Source of the DNA: DATCZB01 sp035513215
GTDB lineage: Bacteria > Pseudomonadota > Gammaproteobacteria > Steroidobacterales > Rariloculaceae
Length of the DNA: 10,363 nucleotides
Direction of reading: 5' to 3'
NCBI GenBank assembly: GCA_035513215.1
Contig: DATKCK010000084.1
Span: forward strand, 1 to 10,363
In this document: piece after piece, positions 5,608 to 10,363 of the stretch
How positions within the stretch are numbered: position 1 is the stretch's first letter
Layout: every line of letters starts with the position of its first letter
Made by a program: the position numbers and the translations under genes
Notes under the pieces: model-generated
The model's input: only the letters and a program-made list of their open reading frames with translations
Database searches by the model: none
Told to the model about the DNA's origin: nothing

Positions 5608-7406
5608 TGCCGCAATCGGTCCCTGACATCGGTCAGGAACGCGTCGGCCGGCGATTCCACCAGACCCTCCTCGAGCATTCTGAGCGCCGTCTCCCGGTTG
5701 CCCAGCGCCCAGTGAACGTCGATCAGATGCGCCAGCACCTCGGTCTCGTCGAGGACCCGATAACTGCGCTCGAGGTAGTCGAGCGCGAGCTCGAACTCGC
5801 CGAGGCCGAACAGGACCCAGCCCATGCTGTCCAGAATTGCGCCGCTTTCCGGGTTCATGGCCAGCGCGCGCTGTATATAGCCCCGCGCCTCGGTGTGCCG
5901 GTCGAGCCTGTCGGTCAGCAGATAGCCGAGGGCATTGAGGAAGACCGGGTTGTCGGGCGACTCGTCGACGAGGTCCTCGAGAATGCCGACGGCGCGCCGC
6001 AGCCGTCCCTGCTCCTGCAGCAGCCGCGATTGCGAGTAGCGAAGGCTCTGATTGCCCGGGTAGCGCGCGAGGCCCTCGGTGATCCAGCGCTCCGCCGCCT
6101 CATCATCTCCGCGGTCGACGGCATCCTCCATCAGCGCCGAGTAGAACCTGACATGGGCTTCCCGCAGGCTCTGGTCCGCGATCGGTCCGTCGCCGCTGAT
6201 GGCGCCGTCGATCAGCGCGATCGCTTCCTGCGGCCGTTCCATCTCGAGCATCAAACTTGCCTGCGCCACGAGCATCTCGGAGGCGAATCGCGGGTTGGCG
6301 TTGCCGAACTCGCGCAGGTGCCGGAGCGCGCTTTCCGGATCCTCCATCTCGTCGTACAGGATCGCGGCCGTCGCGATTTGCGCATCGACGGCGCGAATGC
6401 CGTTCGTGACTCGCGAATAGGATCTCGTGGCCTGAAGGTAATCCGATTCGAGCTCGGAGATTCGGCCGAGAAAGAAGAAGGCTTCGTCCCGGTAGGCCTG
6501 GTCGGTCCTCAGCATCTCGAACCGCTCCCGCGCCACGTCAAGGTCGCCGTCCGCGAGCGACATGAAAGCCAGGGCGCGAATGGCTTCCGGCATGCCGGGA
6601 TTGCGCTCCAAAAGCTCGTCCAGCAGCGTCTCGGCACGCTGCGTCTCGCCGGCCGACAGAAGCAGCTCGGCGAACTGCAGTTTGATTTCGGCGTCGTCGT
6701 ACGAATCGGCGAGCTCGCTGGCAAGCTCGAGCGCTTCGTCGGAACGGCCTGCGAGAAGCAGCGTGCGCGCATAGAGAAGCTGCGCGTCGGGCCACTCCGG
6801 ATCGAGCTCGACTGCAGCCCGGGCTTCCTCGAGTGCGACCCCGAAGCCGCCCGCGCGCAGCGCGAGCTGGGCCATGCCGTAGTGGCTTTCGCGCGTTGCC
6901 GGATAGCGCCGCGTCAGCTCGCGCATGATCTCGGCCGCGACCCCGACCGTGGGCTCGCCGCTCAGCGCCTCGAGTATCAGGACGAAAGCGCCGCCGAGCT
7001 CTCTGTCCCCCACCGTGTCGAGCAGCGCCGAGAAGTCGTCGACCGCCGCCTCGGTGCGGCCCGAGCGCATCTCGAAGATCCCGGAGAAGTAATCGCAGAG
7101 CGGATTGTTCTCGTCGAGCTCGCGCCACCTCGCAACGGCGCGGTGGCCGAGCGCATCGAGGCCGAGCTGGTACGCGATCCGCACGGCACGCTCCGCGAGC
7201 GCCGGATCGCCGGCGGCGGCCGCGGAGCTGAGATAATGCTCCGCCGCTTCCTCGCTGCGCTGCCGCGCGAGCGCCAGATCGCCGAGCAGCCGATAGGAAT
7301 CCGCATCGACGCGGTCGGGTCGCGACGCGGTTTCCGTCGAAGTGACGGCGCAGCCGGCCAGGGCGGCGCAGGCGACGACGATGGATAGCGGCTTGGTCGC
7401 GGGCAT
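5604..7406 (-). CDS. TPR-repeat outer-membrane lipoprotein
   Basis: 600 aa. The signal peptide MPATKPLSIVVACAALAGC has a LAGC lipobox with Cys19 as the lipidation site. From about residue 35 to the end there are many degenerate tetratricopeptide repeats; clear ones are near 220-250 (PEWPDAQLLYARTLLLAGRS), 455-490 (GNQSLRYSQSRLLQEQGRL), and 490-560 (PDNPVFLNALGYLLTDR; AILDSMGWVLFGLGEFELALDYLERSY). The protein is acidic and all-helical, a scaffold for protein contacts in the periplasm. In Pseudomonas a TPR protein (PA4667 in P. aeruginosa) stands in the same place beside lolB, which supports orthology; its role there is not firmly known. ATG 7406-7404 is the only start that keeps the signal peptide at the N-terminus. 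The ribosome binding site is weak. It is the first gene of the minus-strand run and lies divergent from prfA. Confidence 0.9.
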   Translation of the reverse strand: MPATKPLSIVVACAALAGCAVTSTETASRPDRVDADSYRLLGDLALARQRSEEAAEHYLSSAAAAGDPALAERAVRIAYQLGLDALGHRAVARWRELDENNPLCDYFSGIFEMRSGRTEAAVDDFSALLDTVGDRELGGAFVLILEALSGEPTVGVAAEIMRELTRRYPATRESHYGMAQLALRAGGFGVALEEARAAVELDPEWPDAQLLYARTLLLAGRSDEALELASELADSYDDAEIKLQFAELLLSAGETQRAETLLDELLERNPGMPEAIRALAFMSLADGDLDVARERFEMLRTDQAYRDEAFFFLGRISELESDYLQATRSYSRVTNGIRAVDAQIATAAILYDEMEDPESALRHLREFGNANPRFASEMLVAQASLMLEMERPQEAIALIDGAISGDGPIADQSLREAHVRFYSALMEDAVDRGDDEAAERWITEGLARYPGNQSLRYSQSRLLQEQGRLRRAVGILEDLVDESPDNPVFLNALGYLLTDRLDRHTEARGYIQRALAMNPESGAILDSMGWVLFGLGEFELALDYLERSYRVLDETEVLAHLIDVHWALGNRETALRMLEEGLVESPADAFLTDVRDRLRQ

Positions 7407-7414
7407 GGAGCAAG

Positions 7415-7443
7415 ACTATAACGCACTCGGGGCAGGCCGTCCC
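7415..7443 (-). promoter_or_regulatory. weak promoter candidate for the TPR-lolB genes
   Basis: Minus-strand TATAGT (7420-7415, five of six) has only GGGACG (three of six) 17 bases upstream. The transcript would start about two bases before the ATG at 7406, so the mRNA would be nearly leaderless. That would fit the lack of a ribosome binding site, but the -35 match is poor. Confidence 0.25.
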
Positions 7444-7447
7444 CGAG
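7426..7447. promoter_or_regulatory. 7-bp dyad CTCGGGG/CCCCGAG in the divergent region
   Basis: A perfect inverted repeat, CTCGGGG (7426-7432) and CCCCGAG (7441-7447), with 8 bases between. It lies just upstream of the TATAGT box of the TPR gene and could be an operator or a hairpin in a longer transcript. GC-rich 7-bp dyads also arise by chance in this base composition. Confidence 0.35.
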
Positions 7448-7458
7448 CCTGAGTCTCC

Positions 7459-7487
7459 TTGTCCGGGACTTCCTGTTGGCGGACAAT
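7459..7487 (+). promoter_or_regulatory. promoter candidate for prfA operon, overlapped by a dyad
   Basis: TTGTCC (7459-7464) and GACAAT (7482-7487) are exactly 17 bases apart, four of six matches each; the transcript would start near 7494, leaving a leader of about 120 bases before prfA. A perfect 7-bp inverted repeat, TTGTCCG (7459-7465) and CGGACAA (7480-7486), coincides with the two boxes. Its half-sites are 21 bases apart, two helix turns, as expected for a dimeric regulator. Promoter and operator reading are both inference. Confidence 0.4.
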
Positions 7488-7551
7488 CCTCGCGCAACAA
7501 TTACGCATCACGGAACGCATAGTGGTGCTCAAGGAGCCGGAACCGACGATC

Positions 7552-7617
7552 ATGATGTCGATAGCTTATCCGCAGCGCGATGTGCACCTGATCGGCGAGG
7601 CTGCGGCTACCGGGTGA
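7552..7617 (+). CDS. possible 21-aa leader peptide coupled to prfA
   Basis: ATG 7552 opens a short frame, MMSIAYPQRDVHLIGEAAATG, whose TGA (7615-7617) overlaps the GTG start of prfA in GTGA. GGAA lies 9 bases upstream, and a stronger AAGGAG at 7531-7536 is further away. The same frame also has GTG starts at 7522 and 7525. prfA itself has a poor, distant ribosome binding site, so re-initiation from this frame could deliver ribosomes to it. I recognise no homologue, and a chance frame is quite possible. Confidence 0.2.
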   Translation: MMSIAYPQRDVHLIGEAAATG

Positions 7618-8702
7618 AGCCCTCGATTCGTGAACGTCTCGCTGCGCTGGCCGAGCGCTTCGAGGAGGTATCGCATCTTCTTGCCGATCCTGGCGTCATA
7701 GCCGACAAGAACCGGTATCGCGAGCTGTCGCGCGAGTTCTCGCGGCTCGAGCCCGTCGTGAAGGACTTCAGGGCCTTCGAATCCGCCGCAGGGGATCTTG
7801 CGGTGGCCGAGGAGATTCGCACCGGCGACGACGTTCAGATGCGGGCGCTCGGCGAGGAAGAAGCGTATCGGCTCGAAGACGAGCTGGTGCGCCTCGAGCA
7901 GGCCCTGCTCGTGCATCTCGTTCCTCGTGATCCGAACGACGATGCGAACCTGTTCCTCGAGATAAGAGCGGGCACGGGCGGCGACGAAGCGGCATTGTTC
8001 GCGGGCGACTTGTTTCGCATGTACAACCGGTACGCCGAGCTCCAGGGCTGGCAGGTCGAGGTGCTCAGCGCGAGCGAAGGCGAGCACGGCGGCTACAAGG
8101 AAGTCATCAGCCGCGTCGTCGGCGACGGCGCCTATTCGAAGCTCAAGTTCGAATCCGGGGCGCATCGCGTGCAGCGCGTCCCGAAGACCGAAGGGTCCGG
8201 CCGGATCCACACCTCGGCCTGCACGGTCGCCGTGCTGCCAGAGGCCGAGGACATCGAGGATGTCGCCATCGATCCGTCGGACCTCAGGGTCGATACTTAC
8301 CGTTCTTCCGGCGCCGGCGGGCAGCACGTCAACAAGACCGATTCCGCGGTCCGGCTGACTCACCTGCCGACGGGCATCGTCGTCGAGTGCCAGGACGAGC
8401 GGTCTCAGCACAAGAACAGAGCGCGCGCGATGTCGTTGCTCGCCGCCAAGCTCAGGGAGGCGGAAGAGACGAAGCGCGAGACCGAGACGGCGGCGCTGCG
8501 CCGGGGTCTGGTCGGGAGCGGCGACCGCTCGGAGCGGATTCGCACTTACAACTTCCCACAGGGGAGGATCACGGACCATCGCGTCAATCTCAAGCTCAAC
8601 CGGCTCGGCGAGATCCTCGAGGGGGATCTCGACGAGATCGTCCTTGCGCTGATGAACGAGCACCAGTCGAAGCTGTTGACGGACTTCGGCGGAGCCGAAT
8701 GA
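7614..8702 (+). CDS. prfA: peptide chain release factor 1
   Basis: 362 aa (E. coli RF1 is 360). It reads UAA and UAG in the ribosome and triggers release of the finished protein. The codon-recognition tripeptide is P190-K191-T192 in VQRVPKTEGSGRIHTS, the PxT form of RF1 rather than the SPF of RF2. The catalytic GGQ is at 235-237 in SSGAGGQHVNKTDSAVR; Gln237 is the residue that PrmC methylates. The ending includes GDRSERIRTYNFPQGRITDHRVN. I chose GTG 7614-7616 because VKPSIRERLAAL matches the usual N-terminus MKPSI; the frame is open back to 7476, but those 46 residues have no counterpart. GGCGAGG lies 13 bases upstream, which is weak. It overlaps prmC by 4 bases. hemA, its usual upstream neighbour, is missing. 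Confidence 0.97.
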   Translation: MKPSIRERLAALAERFEEVSHLLADPGVIADKNRYRELSREFSRLEPVVKDFRAFESAAGDLAVAEEIRTGDDVQMRALGEEEAYRLEDELVRLEQALLVHLVPRDPNDDANLFLEIRAGTGGDEAALFAGDLFRMYNRYAELQGWQVEVLSASEGEHGGYKEVISRVVGDGAYSKLKFESGAHRVQRVPKTEGSGRIHTSACTVAVLPEAEDIEDVAIDPSDLRVDTYRSSGAGGQHVNKTDSAVRLTHLPTGIVVECQDERSQHKNRARAMSLLAAKLREAEETKRETETAALRRGLVGSGDRSERIRTYNFPQGRITDHRVNLKLNRLGEILEGDLDEIVLALMNEHQSKLLTDFGGAE

Positions 8703-9559
8703 ACGGCATGGCTGCCCGATCGTCGGTCGTGGCGGGCGCGCTGATCGCGAGCGCCGTCGAAGCGCTTCGTCCGGTGACTGAGACCGCGCGCCTGGAAGCC
8801 GAGTTGCTGCTCGCCGAGTCGGCGGGGCTCGAGCGCGCGGCCGTCATGTCGCAACCGGAGCGAGCGATCGGCGCGGCTGCGGCCTCACGCTTCGAGGCCC
8901 TCGTCGCGAGGCGAACCGGCGGCGAGCCTCTGGCCTACATCGTCGGCCACAAGGAGTTCTACTCGCTGCGGCTTGCCGTCGGCCCAGCCGTGCTGGTGCC
9001 GAGGCCGGAGACCGAAACGCTCGTCGATGCGGCACTCGCTCGTCTCGCGAACGCCGGGGCGAGGGTCCTCGATCTCGGGACGGGCTCGGGCGCGATAGCG
9101 CTCGCCCTGAAGCACGAGCGGCGCGATCTTGCGATCACCGGGGTCGACTGCGATGACGAGGCGCTCGCGGTCGCGCGTGCCAATGCCGCCACGCACGGCC
9201 TTGAGATCCGGTGGCTGCGATCCGACTGGTATCGCGCGGTCGCCGGCGAGCGATTCGATCTGATCGTCTCGAACCCGCCCTACGTGCCGAGCAACGACCT
9301 GGACCTCGAGCTCTCGTTGAGTCATGAGCCGCGCCTGGCCCTCGACGGCGGCGCCGACGGTCTCGACGCGCAGCGCGCGATCCTTCGCGGCGCAGAGGCT
9401 CATCTTGCAGGGCGTGGTTGCATGCTCGTCGAGCACGGCTTCGATCAGCGCGATGCGCTGGCGCGGCTTGCGACCGAATCGGGCCTGCGGCTCGCTGCCG
9501 CCATCGACGACCTCGCCGACTTGCCGCGGGTCGCCTGTTTCGACACGAGCGACGCCTGA
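8699..9559 (+). CDS. prmC: peptide chain release factor N5-glutamine methyltransferase
   Basis: 286 aa (E. coli PrmC is 277). It uses S-adenosylmethionine to methylate the GGQ glutamine of RF1 and RF2, which speeds up termination. An N-terminal helical domain (about 1-90) holds GEPLAYIVGHKEFYSL and VGPAVLVPRPETETLV, the family's substrate-binding stretch. The methyltransferase domain has motif I DLGTGSGAIALAL (from Asp125) and the catalytic NPPY at 192-195 in LIVSNPPYVPSNDL. ATG 8699 overlaps the prfA stop (ATGA) and has GGAG 5 bases upstream; ATG 8708 three codons later is the alternative. It is co-transcribed and translationally coupled with its own substrate's gene. Confidence 0.96.
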   Translation: MNGMAARSSVVAGALIASAVEALRPVTETARLEAELLLAESAGLERAAVMSQPERAIGAAAASRFEALVARRTGGEPLAYIVGHKEFYSLRLAVGPAVLVPRPETETLVDAALARLANAGARVLDLGTGSGAIALALKHERRDLAITGVDCDDEALAVARANAATHGLEIRWLRSDWYRAVAGERFDLIVSNPPYVPSNDLDLELSLSHEPRLALDGGADGLDAQRAILRGAEAHLAGRGCMLVEHGFDQRDALARLATESGLRLAAAIDDLADLPRVACFDTSDA

Positions 9560-10293
9560 TGGATGCGAAGCGCTACACGAGGCACGTGGCTCTACGCGAA
9601 GTGGGCGCTGCCGGCCAGCAGAGGCTCGAGCGTTCGAGCATGATGATCGTCGGCGTCGGCGGGCTCGGCTGTCCGGCGGCGCAGTATCTTACGAGCTCCG
9701 GTGTCGGCCGGCTCGTGCTCAACGACTTCGATCGCGTCGACCTTTCGAACCTGCCGCGTCAGGTGCTGTTTGACGAAGGCGACATCGACTCGCTGAAGGT
9801 CGACGCGGCGGCAAAGGCGCTGCGCCGGCTCAATCCCGATATCACGATCGATTGCCTGGCGGATCGGCTCGGCGACGCGGCGCTGGCCGAAGCCGCCGCC
9901 GGCGTCGACGTCGTGCTCGACTGCACCGACAACTTCTCGACCCGGCTCGGCATCAACCGCGCCTGCGTGGGCGCCGGCAGGCCGCTCGTCAGCGGCGCGG
10001 CGCTGCGCTTCGAAGGTCAGCTTACGGTGTTTCGCAACCGGCCCGGCGACCCGTGCTATCGCTGCCTCTACAGCGAGGACGACGAGCTGCTCGGCGACTG
10101 CGCCGGCAACGGTGTGTTCGCGCCCGTGCCGGGCGTAGTCGGGACGCTGATGGCCGCAGAAGCGATGAAGCTCGTCATTCTCGGCGACACGTCGCTCGCC
10201 GGCGTTCTCAAGCTTTGGGATGCCATCACCGGTGACTGGCAGTCCATCGCGCTCAGGCAGGATCCCGACTGCCCGGTTTGCGGGAGCAGATGA
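9559..10293 (+). CDS. moeB: MoeB/ThiF-family adenylyltransferase, probably MoeB
   Basis: 244 aa (E. coli MoeB 249, ThiF 251). The E1-like enzyme adenylates the C-terminal glycine of a small sulfur carrier (MoaD for molybdopterin, ThiS for thiamine). Landmarks: Arg8 in YTRH; nucleotide loop GVGGLG at 32-37; DFDRVDLSNLPRQ with Asp56/Asp58 and Arg67; Lys80; DCTDN with Asp124; two zinc-binding CxxC pairs, Cys166/Cys169 (CYRC) and Cys238/Cys241 (CPVC). Cys181 stands where ThiF and MoeB carry a conserved cysteine. There is no rhodanese extension. Sequence alone does not separate MoeB from ThiF; I prefer MoeB because moeB follows prmC in Pseudomonas. The ATG overlaps the prmC stop by one base (TGATG) and has no clear ribosome binding site, so coupling is likely. 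Confidence 0.88.
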   Translation: MDAKRYTRHVALREVGAAGQQRLERSSMMIVGVGGLGCPAAQYLTSSGVGRLVLNDFDRVDLSNLPRQVLFDEGDIDSLKVDAAAKALRRLNPDITIDCLADRLGDAALAEAAAGVDVVLDCTDNFSTRLGINRACVGAGRPLVSGAALRFEGQLTVFRNRPGDPCYRCLYSEDDELLGDCAGNGVFAPVPGVVGTLMAAEAMKLVILGDTSLAGVLKLWDAITGDWQSIALRQDPDCPVCGSR

Positions 10294-10322
10294 TTTGGGG
10301 CCAGGCAGGCGGCAGTGGTGGC

Positions 10323-10363
10323 GTGGTGGCCGGCCCCATAAGAATGAAGGGCTCGGCCACCAC
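10323..10363 (+). terminator. GC-rich hairpin after moeB
   Basis: GTGGTGGCCG (10323-10332) pairs perfectly with CGGCCACCAC (10354-10363), and three further G-C pairs are possible inside. The window ends at the stem, so a following T-run cannot be checked. The left arm begins with the second of two tandem GTGGTGGC copies (10315-10322 and 10323-10330). A competing 7-bp pairing, TGGGGCC (10296-10302) with GGCCCCA (10332-10338), starts three bases after the moeB stop. Position fits a terminator or an intergenic repeat. Confidence 0.4.

Noticed and set aside
5607..7388. 593-codon open frame on the plus strand opposite the TPR gene
   Set aside because: Antisense shadow of a high-GC gene; the minus-strand product has a signal peptide, a lipobox and repeats, while this one has nothing recognisable.
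7476..7613. N-terminal extension of prfA by 46 codons
   Set aside because: Release factor 1 begins at the KPSI segment; the extension has low-complexity content, no family match, and would start inside the candidate promoter.
7407..7613. Possible remnant of hemA
   Set aside because: I read all three plus-strand frames and found no HemA-like segment; the gap seems clean rather than a decaying gene.
8387..8698. Upstream part of the prmC frame overlapping prfA
   Set aside because: This is the prfA coding sequence in another frame; prmC starts at the ATGA overlap at 8699.

Overview
The window is high-GC bacterial chromosome that looks gammaproteobacterial. Its backbone follows the order known from Pseudomonas and relatives: on the minus strand, TPR lipoprotein - lolB - tRNA-Gln - prs - rplY - pth - ychF, and divergently on the plus strand, prfA - prmC - moeB. 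Genus cannot be fixed from the sequence. Many starts are GTG or TTG (ychF, rplY, prfA, prs), as expected for high GC.

Layout. 1-712 (minus): two small exported proteins, a DUF6152-family protein cut by the window edge and an unrecognised one upstream of it. 844-1337 (plus): the wreck of an MFS transporter, with pieces from its beginning, middle and end in three reading frames. 1338-1397: a 60-bp almost perfect palindrome that abuts the ychF stop codon. 1397-4850 (minus): ychF, pth, rplY and prs. 4898-4972: tRNA-Gln(UUG). 5014-7406: lolB and a large TPR lipoprotein with a 4-base overlap. 7407-7613: divergent control region with two dyads and promoter-like hexamers. 7614-10293 (plus): prfA, prmC and moeB as an overlapping operon, followed by GC-rich hairpins running to the window end.

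How the genes work together. Most are translation housekeeping: RF1 (prfA) and the methylase that modifies its GGQ glutamine (prmC), peptidyl-tRNA hydrolase, ribosomal protein L25, the ribosome-associated ATPase YchF and a tRNA. Prs supplies PRPP, LolB inserts lipoproteins into the outer membrane, and MoeB activates a ubiquitin-like sulfur carrier for molybdopterin synthesis.

What stands out is mostly absence and decay. Two genes normally embedded in this cluster, hemA (before prfA) and ispE (between lolB and prs), are missing from their slots. The MFS gene is multiply deleted next to the large palindrome. I see no phage, CRISPR, toxin-antitoxin or defence system, and no clear candidate for a new multi-gene system. 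The interesting signals are the palindrome, the decayed transporter, the missing genes and the small regulatory architecture.
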